The position numbers were made by a program, and so were the translations under genes. This document shows, in pieces, positions 8,748-16,460 of a DNA stretch of 64,000 nucleotides. This stretch comes from Treponema denticola. GTDB taxonomy: Bacteria; Spirochaetota; Spirochaetia; Treponematales; Treponemataceae. Every line of letters begins with the position of its first letter. The first letter of the stretch is position 1. The stretch covers positions 2,046,001 to 2,110,000 of the forward strand of contig NZ_CP051302.1 of the NCBI RefSeq assembly GCF_024181405.1, read 5' to 3'. The notes beneath the pieces are model-generated. The model was not told the origin of the DNA and did not search any database. It saw nothing but the letters and a program-made list of their open reading frames with translations.

Positions 8748-9536
8748 CTATTTTATGCCCTTTGTAACATTAGAAAGCTTAGCTCTCAATTTTATATTTG
8801 CGCTTGTGTGTATCTGAGAAACTCTGGACTCGGTTACATGAAGGACTTCTCCTATTTCCCTGAGAGTCATATCCTCATAATAGTACATAATTAAAACTTT
8901 TTTCTCTCTATCAGGTAATTCTTTAATAGCTTCAACTATTACCCTCTTTATGTCTTCACGCTCTACAATCACATCGGGATTCAAAGAGGAAGGAGCTTCA
9001 ATTATGTCTCCTACCGAAAACTCTTCCGAGTCATCATTAGAAAACCTTAAATCGGTCAAAGAAATAACGCTTGTTGCAGATATTTTAAGCAGTAGAGAAT
9101 TATACTCTTCAATATCCAAGCCCATTGCATAGGCTATCTCTTCGTTTGAGGCGGAGCGGCCTAGACGAGCTTCCAAGTCGGCGATTGTTTCTTCAATTTC
9201 TCGGCTTTTTTGGCGTACCGATCGGGGAACCCAGTCTATAGACCTCAACTCATCAAAGATAGCTCCCCTTATTCTATTAACGGCGTAGGTATTAAATTTA
9301 ACGTTTTTATCGAGATCATATTTTTCTATAGCATCCAAAAGGCCGAAAACGCCGTAACCGACTAAGTCGTCAAATTCTACATTTGTAGGCATTCCTATAC
9401 CGACTTTTCCGGCGACGTATTTTACCAATGGAGCATACTTTAAAATAAAATATTCTCTGATTTTAGGATCTGAGGTTTTTTTGTATTTATCCCAAAGTTC
9501 TTCTTCAGGTATATTTTCATAATCCGTATTTGCCAT
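8748..9536 (-). CDS. fliA: RNA polymerase sigma factor FliA/WhiG (sigma-28 family)
   Basis: A 262-residue group 3 sigma factor. Region 2 is clear (KYAPLVKYVAGKVGIGMP, FDDLVGYGVFGLLDAIEKYD, KFNTYAVNRIRGAIFDELRSIDWVPRSVR), and so is region 4 with its helix-turn-helix (LPDREKKVLIMYYYEDMTLREIGEVLHVTESRVSQIH). It directs RNA polymerase to late flagellar and chemotaxis promoters. I chose ATG 9536, which has AAAAGG 9 nt upstream, over the GTG at 9545 that overlaps that site. It sits in the flhF-flhG operon. No anti-sigma FlgM gene is visible in the window. Confidence 0.93.
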   Translation of the reverse strand: MANTDYENIPEEELWDKYKKTSDPKIREYFILKYAPLVKYVAGKVGIGMPTNVEFDDLVGYGVFGLLDAIEKYDLDKNVKFNTYAVNRIRGAIFDELRSIDWVPRSVRQKSREIEETIADLEARLGRSASNEEIAYAMGLDIEEYNSLLLKISATSVISLTDLRFSNDDSEEFSVGDIIEAPSSLNPDVIVEREDIKRVIVEAIKELPDREKKVLIMYYYEDMTLREIGEVLHVTESRVSQIHTSANIKLRAKLSNVTKGIK

Positions 9537-9560
9537 TACCCACACCTTTTATTTTTTAAT

Positions 9561-10232
9561 TTATGAATCCCTTTTAAGCACAGTACGAATAGCATTTACC
9601 ATAGTATTCGTATCCATCCCTGAACCCGCTAAATCCGTTGATACATCAAATGCGGAAGTTCCTCTTTGAGTAAAGTCCATCTGATCATCTTGCTCAGGTT
9701 CATCTTCAGGTATAAAATCCTGCAAGTCGGGAAGCTCTTCCAATTCTTTTACAGTATTTTTTTCTTGTTTTTTTTCGGTTCCACTTGAAACACCGTTTTT
9801 TGATGCAGAAGCTTGTGAGTCATCCTTTATATTCTCAAAATCTTCATCGATCAAGTCAGCGTCACTCGGCTCTGTGGTACCATCCGATATCGAATCCTCA
9901 TCTACCGGTTCAGCCTCTATCATATCAGATTCCGGCGCAGCTCTTTCTTCATCATCTATAAACGGCATTTCTACGGGTTCATCTATACTTATATTCAAAT
10001 TTTTACCGGTTTCTGTTTTTGCCGATTCCTCAGTATTAACGGGCTGAAATAGGTCAGGAACAAAACGTTCTAAAAGAATCTGAGCCCCTAAAACAAAGCT
10101 TCCGCTTATCAAAGCGATGATAAGCGAACGCAAGAGTATCGTAGAAAAGCGTACCCCGCTTATCAGACCTAATAGGAAAGACAGAGCCAAAGCAGCTATT
10201 GTACATATAAGGGGAATTCTAAATTTTGCCAC
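9561..10232 (-). CDS. Acidic membrane protein between flhG and fliA
   Basis: A 223-residue protein starting at a GTG (10232) with AGGAGG upstream. Two hydrophobic segments (residues ~8-26 and ~33-54) are followed by a long, very acidic, probably disordered tail of Glu/Asp/Ser/Pro. The tail ends in a short conserved-looking segment (DLAGSGMDTNTMVNAIRTVLKRD). There is no enzyme motif. Position in the flhG-fliA operon suggests a motility role, perhaps as a membrane anchor or scaffold at the flagellated cell end, but that is inference from context only. Confidence 0.8.
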   Translation of the reverse strand: MAKFRIPLICTIAALALSFLLGLISGVRFSTILLRSLIIALISGSFVLGAQILLERFVPDLFQPVNTEESAKTETGKNLNISIDEPVEMPFIDDEERAAPESDMIEAEPVDEDSISDGTTEPSDADLIDEDFENIKDDSQASASKNGVSSGTEKKQEKNTVKELEELPDLQDFIPEDEPEQDDQMDFTQRGTSAFDVSTDLAGSGMDTNTMVNAIRTVLKRDS

Positions 10233-10273
10233 GACTCCGGTAACCTCCTAATTTTAAATTAAAAAACTTAAAT

Positions 10274-11167
10274 CTATTCCCACTTTCTTCCAAACAGTTT
10301 TTGTAAAAAGCCGGAAAGGCCTGAATATTCATTATAATCCGTTTTTTCAAGTTTTGCAACTATGTGGCGCAAACAACTCGCCGCTTTACTTTTCGGAGCA
10401 GATATAAAGAAGGGCTTTTGCTTTAAAACAGCCTGTTCAACCGCAGGATCATTGTAAATAAAGCCTAAGTACTCGACTTTTAGGTTTAAAAACTGGGCTA
10501 CTATCTGTATCATGCGTTCGGCTATTTTTTTCCCTTCAAGGGCGGAATTTACACGATTTACAACCATTTTTAGGTTTAAATCATAGTTCTCAACTTCGGT
10601 TGCGATTATTTTTATAATTCCGTAAGCATCGGTTATAGCCGTAGGTTCCGAAGTGGTAACAATAACAACCTCGTCGGCGGCGGCAACAAAGCTGAGAACG
10701 TTTTTGGAAACACCTGCACTGGTGTCGATTATTATTATATCCGCCTCTGCAAGGGTGTATAATTCTTTAATAAAATCGGACCTTTCGGCTTCTTCCATAT
10801 TTGCAATCTTTGAAAAACCTGAAGCTCCGGCAACAAATTTTATTCCGTACTCCGTATCGATTATGATGTCCGACATTTTCTTTTGTTTTTTCATTACATG
10901 ATAAAGATTGAATTTCGGAATTATGTTCATCATAACATTTACGTTTGCAAGGCCAAGATCCGCATCGATTACAATAACGTTTTTTCCCATCTTGGCATAA
11001 GCAATAGCCATATTTGTTGAAATATTTGTTTTTCCGACTCCGCCCTTTCCGCTGGTTACGGCAATAATCCTTGTCTTCCTTTTAGGAGGAAGGTCTGAAA
11101 GTACAGCCTTATCACTGCTGTTTTTATTTTTCATTAATGTTTTTAAATCTTCTGCCTGATCCGTCAT
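10274..11167 (-). CDS. flhG: FlhG / MinD-like ATPase controlling flagellar number
   Basis: A 297-residue ParA/MinD-family ATPase with deviant Walker A SGKGGVGKTNI (residues ~39-49), the switch DADLGLANVNVMM, and IIIIDTSAGVS as Walker B. An N-terminal extension of about 30 residues precedes the P-loop; in FlhG proteins this region carries the activator helix that stimulates FlhF. FlhG partners FlhF to set flagellar number and place. The start lies 1 nt beyond the flhF stop, so translation is coupled. A MinD proper would normally sit beside minC/minE, which are absent here. Confidence 0.92.
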   Translation of the reverse strand: MTDQAEDLKTLMKNKNSSDKAVLSDLPPKRKTRIIAVTSGKGGVGKTNISTNMAIAYAKMGKNVIVIDADLGLANVNVMMNIIPKFNLYHVMKKQKKMSDIIIDTEYGIKFVAGASGFSKIANMEEAERSDFIKELYTLAEADIIIIDTSAGVSKNVLSFVAAADEVVIVTTSEPTAITDAYGIIKIIATEVENYDLNLKMVVNRVNSALEGKKIAERMIQIVAQFLNLKVEYLGFIYNDPAVEQAVLKQKPFFISAPKSKAASCLRHIVAKLEKTDYNEYSGLSGFLQKLFGRKWE

Positions 11168-11168
11168 C

Positions 11169-12509
11169 TTAGCTCCATACTATAGAAATTTCGTCATTGA
11201 AATTTTCATTGATATAATCCAAAGAGAACCCTGCAAGTTTTCTTAACAAAACAAGCTTGGAAGCCCGAGCTATGTCCTTGGGTACTGTTTGGCCTTCGGT
11301 TATATAGGCGACAGGAATCTCGTATTCATCCAGTACACTGATAATACTGCCCACATGAGCCGTTTCATCAAGTTTTGTAATTATAAGGCTCGAAAAATTA
11401 AAAACGGAATATTGTTTTATTATTTCGATTATGTCGGCAGCCTTAGTTACGGCACTTACTACAAGATGGGTTTCAATCCGGCCCGGCTCTATCTCATCGA
11501 AATACTTTTGCATCTCAAGTATCTTTTCGGGATCGGTCGGACTTCGCCCTGTCGTATCTATACATATAATATCGGCAGAATCCTTATATAGATCGAGATA
11601 TTTGTGTAAATCTAATGGGTCGGTTGCTATGATAAGGGGGATCCCCATGTGCTCGCAGTATTTTTTTATTTGAAAGGCCGCACCTATTCTGTATTGATCG
11701 ATAGTTATTACCCTCACATCAAGAGAGCGCTTTTCAAGCTTAGAAACAGCCAGAATATAGTAGGCGGCAAGTTTTGCAAGGGTTGTCGTCTTGCCTATAC
11801 CTGTGGGCCCGACCAAGGCAATAAGTTTTTGCTTTTTAGATGAATCGTCATTTTCTGTTTCTTCAAGTTTTATCTGTATGGAAGAAGCTATCCAGTCAAG
11901 AACTTTTTTTTGGACAAGCTCAAAATCGTTTAATTCGGCTAAACTCAAATTTTTAGATATTTTTTCTTTTATGGAGCGGATATATTTAGCGGTAAAATCA
12001 TTTTCTTCCAAAAGAGCTACAATTTTCGAAATGTTTTCATGCTCCTGGGAAGGAGAGTTCTTTAGCCTTATTTCTTCTACCAGCCTTTCAACGGTTTCTG
12101 CAAGGTTTTTAAATTCCTTAGATTCAATATCGGTTTTTATGGGAGAAGAACTTTGATTTTCAAGCTTTTCGATATAGGGCATCATCTTCGCGGCCATTTC
12201 TTCCGATTGAGCCGCAGCCAGTTTCATTATTTTTAAACGCTCTTCTGCAAGATTTGCCGGAGAATATGGTTTTATGGGAGCAACAGCTGACTTAGATTTA
12301 ACTTCTTCTTCATTATTTGAGAATTTGGGAACGAAGGCTTCATTTTGAATATTGAAACTCAACCTTATCGTTTCTTTATTAAAAAGACTAAGGAAGCCTT
12401 CATTTCTTTTTACCTCGCGGCGGGTAATCATTATATTAGGCCCATACTTTTCTTGAATTTTTTGAATACACTTTTCGTATGTTGAAGCTTCCTCGACAAA
12501 TGTTTCCAT
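11169..12509 (-). CDS. flhF: Flagellar biosynthesis GTPase FlhF
   Basis: An SRP-type GTPase of about 446 residues. The N-terminal B domain (ETFVEEASTYEKCIQKIQEKYG) is followed by a charged linker and the NG domain, with G1 GPTGIGKTTTLAKLA, G3 DTTGRSP and G4 TKLDE. FlhF directs the first flagellar basal-body proteins to the cell pole. The frame extends to ATG 12536, but the FlhF family normally starts at the B-domain sequence, so ATG 12509 is preferred; neither start has an ideal Shine-Dalgarno (GGTGG lies 13 nt before 12509). It heads the leftward motility operon as far as this window shows. Confidence 0.92.
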   Translation of the reverse strand: METFVEEASTYEKCIQKIQEKYGPNIMITRREVKRNEGFLSLFNKETIRLSFNIQNEAFVPKFSNNEEEVKSKSAVAPIKPYSPANLAEERLKIMKLAAAQSEEMAAKMMPYIEKLENQSSSPIKTDIESKEFKNLAETVERLVEEIRLKNSPSQEHENISKIVALLEENDFTAKYIRSIKEKISKNLSLAELNDFELVQKKVLDWIASSIQIKLEETENDDSSKKQKLIALVGPTGIGKTTTLAKLAAYYILAVSKLEKRSLDVRVITIDQYRIGAAFQIKKYCEHMGIPLIIATDPLDLHKYLDLYKDSADIICIDTTGRSPTDPEKILEMQKYFDEIEPGRIETHLVVSAVTKAADIIEIIKQYSVFNFSSLIITKLDETAHVGSIISVLDEYEIPVAYITEGQTVPKDIARASKLVLLRKLAGFSLDYINENFNDEISIVWS

Positions 12510-12579
12510 AATAAACTTTATACCACCCGAAGCCATTATAAAACATTTTTATAAATTTTACAATACAGATACGGGATGT

Positions 12580-13638
12580 TTATTTTGACCTTTTAGAGCT
12601 TATTGCATTAATAAATTTACAATTATCTTTATGAGAACGGACGGCAACTCTGATATGATTATCTCCGAGACTTTTAAAACTGCTGCAGGTTCTGATTAAG
12701 ATTCCCTTTTTTTCAAAAAACTTTAAAGCATCCGTATCTTTTGCATTTAAAACTTTAAGAAGAATAAAATTGCACTGGCTTTTATAGGCTTGGAACTTTA
12801 TCTCCCCTCTTGTTCCGTATTTTTCGATATTTTCAAGTAAAAAAGCTCTTTCTTTTTGAATATAGTCCTTGCTTTTTTCTATAAAATCCTCATCAAAAAA
12901 GATTGCAGGAGCAGCAGCTTCTGCAAAGGCGTTTATGTGCCAAGCTATCTCGATTTTAGAAAGAGCGGCGGCCGTATCGGTTGAAGTGCAGGCATAACCC
13001 AGACGTATCCCCGGAAGGGCAAAAAATTTGGTTGCAGCCCTTATTATACAGATATTTTTATAGCCGTCTTTCTTAAAAAGGCTGATGCTGTCATAGTCAG
13101 GCGGGCAAAACTCGTAAAAAGCCTCATCTAAAAGCAAAAAAGCACCTGTTTTTTGTACAAGAGAATAAATTTGTAAAAGAGCAGTTTTTTCTATTCTTAA
13201 GCCTGTGGGATTATTCGGATTCCCCAAGATGAGAAGGTCGCCTGACTTAAGTTTTTTTTCAAGGCCGGCAATATCGGGCAAAAAATCCGGAAGATAAGGA
13301 AGCTCTAAAACCGGTTTATTATGAACAAGAGCCCTAAATCCGTATTCCGAAAAACAAGGCGTGCATAAAACAACCCTCTTAAACATTGAACAAAAATTAT
13401 CGATTATTTCTACAGCCCCGTTCCCCAAAATAATATTTTCAGGTCCGCATTTTAAATATTCGGCAGTTACCTTTTTTAGCGAGCGGTAACGGATATCGGG
13501 ATAAACCAAGAGATTATTAAAAGATGCACTTAAGGCCTTTTTTAAGCCCTTAGGTGCCATTAGAGGATTTATATTACTGCTAAAATCAATTAAAACTTCG
13601 TCCTTTTTTTTATAGGACAAAACCCCGCCGTGTTCCAA
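12580..13638 (-). CDS. PLP-dependent class I/II aminotransferase (HisC/CobD-like)
   Basis: A 352-residue fold-type I PLP enzyme. Motifs include the N-terminal HGG (typical of CobD-type threonine-phosphate decarboxylases and related HisC paralogues), GNPNNPTG near 139-146, DEAFYEF near 171-177, the PLP lysine in AATKFFALPGIRLGY (Lys204), and the C-terminal IRVAVR. Specificity is uncertain: histidinol-phosphate aminotransferase, threonine-phosphate decarboxylase or another amino-transfer reaction. No histidine or cobalamin genes are adjacent. The frame begins at a TTG (13638) with AAGGCGG nearby. It lies 70 nt upstream of flhF on the same strand and could feed transcription into that operon. 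Confidence 0.82.
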   Translation of the reverse strand: MEHGGVLSYKKKDEVLIDFSSNINPLMAPKGLKKALSASFNNLLVYPDIRYRSLKKVTAEYLKCGPENIILGNGAVEIIDNFCSMFKRVVLCTPCFSEYGFRALVHNKPVLELPYLPDFLPDIAGLEKKLKSGDLLILGNPNNPTGLRIEKTALLQIYSLVQKTGAFLLLDEAFYEFCPPDYDSISLFKKDGYKNICIIRAATKFFALPGIRLGYACTSTDTAAALSKIEIAWHINAFAEAAAPAIFFDEDFIEKSKDYIQKERAFLLENIEKYGTRGEIKFQAYKSQCNFILLKVLNAKDTDALKFFEKKGILIRTCSSFKSLGDNHIRVAVRSHKDNCKFINAISSKRSK

Positions 13639-13693
13639 ACCTTACCGCCTTTTTAAAAAAGCCTATTCAAAACCGCCACAAATGGAGCCGGTT

Positions 13694-13978
13694 TCAAATG
13701 CTTTTTACTTCTTCTTCGCTGAGACCGGTAGCTTCTGCTATATTCTCAATCGACAGTCCCAACTGGAGTAAATTCTTTGCCGTTTCAAGTTTAGTTTGGT
13801 AAGAACCGTAGGCGAATCCTTGTTCAATACCTTTTCGATAACCCTCGCTTATACATGAAGCCCTATCATGTTCATATTTCATACGGGAATCATATAGCCA
13901 TTTATCTCTAGGATTCATTTCCATTATTGTAATAGTCTCATTTGCCTTTCTCATCGTCGGAGATTCTTGTTCTAACAT
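13694..13978 (-). CDS. Candidate intragenic antitoxin (RpnS-like) inside Rpn copy B
   Basis: An in-frame internal ATG at 13978-13976 (MLEQES) has GGAGG exactly 8 nt upstream. It would give a 94-residue C-terminal protein, the same length as in copy A. The codons around the SD differ between copies (MEVRK here, REVRN in copy A), yet GGAGGT is kept in both. Expression is inferred, not shown. Confidence 0.55.
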   Translation of the reverse strand: MLEQESPTMRKANETITIMEMNPRDKWLYDSRMKYEHDRASCISEGYRKGIEQGFAYGSYQTKLETAKNLLQLGLSIENIAEATGLSEEEVKSI

Positions 13979-14560
13979 TTTTCTTACCTCCATGTCATCA
14001 GTTTCTATAAATTTAAGCCAGTTTAATAAGCGTTTAGCTTTATTATCTTTACATTGCCCTTCTTTTACGAACCTCGCTTTTTCAAGGTTTAATATATGAA
14101 TCTCAAGTTTTGAAGCTAAAGGCTCTTTTGTATCTTGTTCTAAAACAAGATACTTGTTGTGCAAACGCTTATTTTTATCAAAGCCTTTTCCTATCAAATT
14201 TATTGTAATACATTTTGGGAGATTTGTATAGTCTTGACCTTGTTTTATGGCTTCATTGTACATTTTATACCAATAATACAAGGTTCTTTCAGGAAAATCA
14301 AAATGCCAACTGTTTTGAATTTCTATGTCGACAAAGGTCCCATCGTTTAGTCTTAACTTGATATCCAAGATACCTAATTTTTCACTTAAAAGCTCTTTCT
14401 GAAACTCTTTATCCAAGAGTTCCAAACCTGCGATTGTTTCAGGCGGAATATCCAGTATACATTCCAGTAAGTCCTGTAGTACGTCTTTGTTTTCTTCCAC
14501 TCCGAAGACTCGTTTAAAAGCATAGTCGTTGCGTAGGGTGATTGTAAATGATTGATTCAT
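13694..14560 (-). CDS. Rpn/YhgA-like PD-(D/E)XK nuclease-transposase family protein, copy B
   Basis: A 288-residue paralogue of the protein at 3850-4716, matching it almost residue for residue through the nuclease half (NDYAFKRVFG, LDIKLRLNDGTFVDIEIQ). ATG 14560, with GGAG 6 nt upstream, is preferred to the ATG at 14572 because it matches the start of copy A. The two copies diverge from about residue 245: here the tail reads LGLSIENIAEATGLSEEEVKSI, another helix-turn-helix-like pattern. The internal SD and ATG at 13978 are conserved. The gene is divergent from pyrG and shares a ~55-bp promoter block with copy A. It probably acts as a nuclease in recombination or defence. Confidence 0.85.
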   Translation of the reverse strand: MNQSFTITLRNDYAFKRVFGVEENKDVLQDLLECILDIPPETIAGLELLDKEFQKELLSEKLGILDIKLRLNDGTFVDIEIQNSWHFDFPERTLYYWYKMYNEAIKQGQDYTNLPKCITINLIGKGFDKNKRLHNKYLVLEQDTKEPLASKLEIHILNLEKARFVKEGQCKDNKAKRLLNWLKFIETDDMEVRKMLEQESPTMRKANETITIMEMNPRDKWLYDSRMKYEHDRASCISEGYRKGIEQGFAYGSYQTKLETAKNLLQLGLSIENIAEATGLSEEEVKSI

Positions 14561-14614
14561 ATCAAACTCCATAGAAATTATTTAAAAGAGAAAAATTTTT
14601 TCCCTTCCATAATT

Positions 14615-14644
14615 ATTATAGAAATTATTTGCAATGGATAGCAA
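14615..14644 (-). promoter_or_regulatory. Promoter of Rpn copy B
   Basis: Leftward -35 TTGCTA (14644-14639), 18-nt spacer, -10 TATAAT (14620-14615), embedded in the block shared with copy A. It is back to back with the pyrG promoter, whose -35 starts 17 bp away. Confidence 0.55.
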
Positions 14645-14660
14645 AATTCAAATCGCCCAC

Positions 14661-14689
14661 TTGCGGATAAGTCAAAAATAAGTTATACT
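14661..14689 (+). promoter_or_regulatory. Promoter of pyrG
   Basis: -35 TTGCGG (14661-14666), 17-nt spacer, -10 TATACT (14684-14689). The start of transcription is predicted near 14696, giving a leader of about 53 nt that contains a terminator-like hairpin. Confidence 0.65.
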
Positions 14690-14708
14690 AAAGCACGGTT
14701 GGAAGCCT

Positions 14709-14733
14709 AAAAACGGCTCAGCCGTTTTTTTTT
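14709..14733 (+). terminator. Terminator-like hairpin in the pyrG leader (possible attenuator)
   Basis: AAAAACGGC (14709-14717) pairs perfectly with GCCGTTTTT (14721-14729) around the loop TCA, and nine T run to 14733. It lies between the pyrG promoter and the GGGGG ribosome site, so transcripts would have to read through it. This position fits transcription attenuation. Confidence 0.65.
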
Positions 14734-14748
14734 GGTCGGGGGAAAATT

Positions 14749-16359
14749 ATGAAATCTAAGTTTATCTTTATAACAGGCGGAGTTGTTTCATCTTTAGGCA
14801 AGGGCCTAACGGCAGCTTCTATAGGAATGCTTTTAAAAAGCCGCGGATATTCCGTAGTCAATCAAAAATTCGATCCGTATTTAAACGTAGATCCGGGTAC
14901 TATGAACCCCTATCAGCACGGTGAAGTCTTTGTTACGGAAGACGGAGGCGAAACCGACCTCGATCTGGGCCACTACGAAAGATTTACCGATGTTCCCCTG
15001 CATAAATTTAACAGTACCTCAGCCGGAAAAGTCTATCTAGCCATTTTAGACAGAGAAAGAGCCGGAGGATATAACGGCGGCACCGTACAAGTTGTTCCTC
15101 ATGTTACTGACGAAATCCAGTCCCGAATTCTAGGAACGGCCGAACAAACAGGAGCCGACTTTGTTATTTCCGAAATAGGCGGCACCGTGGGAGATATAGA
15201 AGCCCTCCCCTTTATCGAAGCTATCCGCCAAATCCGCTACACTGTCGGAAAAGAAAACTGCATGTTCGTTCACTTAGGCCTTTTACCCTATCTAAAAGAA
15301 TGCGGCGAAATCAAAACAAAACCGATGCAGCACAGCGTAAAAGAGCTTTTAAGTTTCGGTATACAGCCGGACATTCTAATTTGCCGAAGCGAAAAACGCC
15401 TTTCAAAATCGGCACGAGAAAAACTAAGCCTTTTTTCGAACATTCCTCAAGATGCAATAATCGAAAACTTAACTGCAAAATCTATTTACGAAGTTCCGCT
15501 GATGCTGGAAGAAGCAGGCCTTGGAAAGGTTTTGTGTAAGCTTTTCAATATTGAAAATAAAGAGCCTAATCTTGAAGAATGGAAAAAAATGGTTCAAACC
15601 TACTATAAACCTGAAAAAGAAATAACCATCGCCCTTGTAGGAAAATATGTAGAGCTTCCCGATGCCTATCTCAGCGTTGCAGAGGCCTTAACGGCAGCCG
15701 GTATTTACCATAAAACCTCAATCAAACTTCTTTGGATTGACTCCAAAAAAATAGAAACTAAGGAAGATGCGGCTGCCTTTTTAAAGGATGCAGACGGAAT
15801 TATAGTGCCGGGAGGTTTCGGCGACAGGGGCATCAACGGAATGCTTTTAACGGCCCAATTTGCCCGCGAAAATAAAATTCCGTATTTCGGCATCTGCTTA
15901 GGTATGCAGATTTCCGCCATCGAATATGCCTTAAACGCCCTGCACATCGAAGAAGCAAATTCTTCCGAATTCGATAAAAATGCTAAAAATCCCGTCATAG
16001 ACCTAATGCCCGATCAAAAAGATGTAAAAATCGGCGGCACCCTCCGCCTAGGCCTATACAGATGTATGATAGCAGAAGGCTCTCTCGCAGAAAAGGCCTA
16101 TAAATCTCACGAGATCCAAGAAAGGCACCGCCACAGATACGAGTTCAACAACCTTTACAGAGAAAAATTCGATAATTCTGATATGATTTTTTCGGGGCTA
16201 AACCCTGAACGCAACTTAGTGGAAATCGTTGAGCTAAAAAGCCATCCTTGGTTTGTCGCCGTACAATTCCATCCGGAATTTGCCTCAAGGCCCAACAAGC
16301 CCCATCCCCTGTTTAGGGATTTTATCAAGGCTGCAGTCGACAACAAAATCAACCGATAG
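14749..16359 (+). CDS. pyrG: CTP synthase
   Basis: A 536-residue CTP synthase, normal length for the family. The N-terminal amidoligase domain opens with KFIFITGGVVSSLGKGLTAASIG and includes NPYQHGEVFVTEDGGETDLDLGHYERF. The C-terminal class I glutaminase domain has GICLGMQ with nucleophile Cys383 and the partner HPEF. It converts UTP, ATP and glutamine to CTP, the last step of pyrimidine nucleotide synthesis. ATG 14749 follows GGGGG 7 nt upstream. The leader has a hairpin with a T9 tract, suggesting that expression responds to nucleotide supply. The gene stands alone between a divergent nuclease gene and an ankyrin lipoprotein. Confidence 0.97.
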   Translation: MKSKFIFITGGVVSSLGKGLTAASIGMLLKSRGYSVVNQKFDPYLNVDPGTMNPYQHGEVFVTEDGGETDLDLGHYERFTDVPLHKFNSTSAGKVYLAILDRERAGGYNGGTVQVVPHVTDEIQSRILGTAEQTGADFVISEIGGTVGDIEALPFIEAIRQIRYTVGKENCMFVHLGLLPYLKECGEIKTKPMQHSVKELLSFGIQPDILICRSEKRLSKSAREKLSLFSNIPQDAIIENLTAKSIYEVPLMLEEAGLGKVLCKLFNIENKEPNLEEWKKMVQTYYKPEKEITIALVGKYVELPDAYLSVAEALTAAGIYHKTSIKLLWIDSKKIETKEDAAAFLKDADGIIVPGGFGDRGINGMLLTAQFARENKIPYFGICLGMQISAIEYALNALHIEEANSSEFDKNAKNPVIDLMPDQKDVKIGGTLRLGLYRCMIAEGSLAEKAYKSHEIQERHRHRYEFNNLYREKFDNSDMIFSGLNPERNLVEIVELKSHPWFVAVQFHPEFASRPNKPHPLFRDFIKAAVDNKINR

Positions 16360-16460
16360 CCTCAAAAAAAAGCCCCTTTTAAAAGGAGCCTTTCTAAAAG
16401 ATTCTATTCTAAAGAGGCTTTTAACTAAAGCCGATATTAAAGCTGGGAGGCTATACGCTT

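Noticed and set aside
3850..14560. Rpn pair as a composite transposon around the motility operon
   Set aside because: Both copies face the same way without terminal inverted repeats or target duplications, and the DNA between them is core spirochaete sequence.
16362..16395. Hairpin AAAGCCCC / GGAGCCTTT after pyrG as its terminator
   Set aside because: On the + strand two mismatches weaken the stem and no T-run follows; it would end only leftward transcripts, and no leftward gene is upstream.
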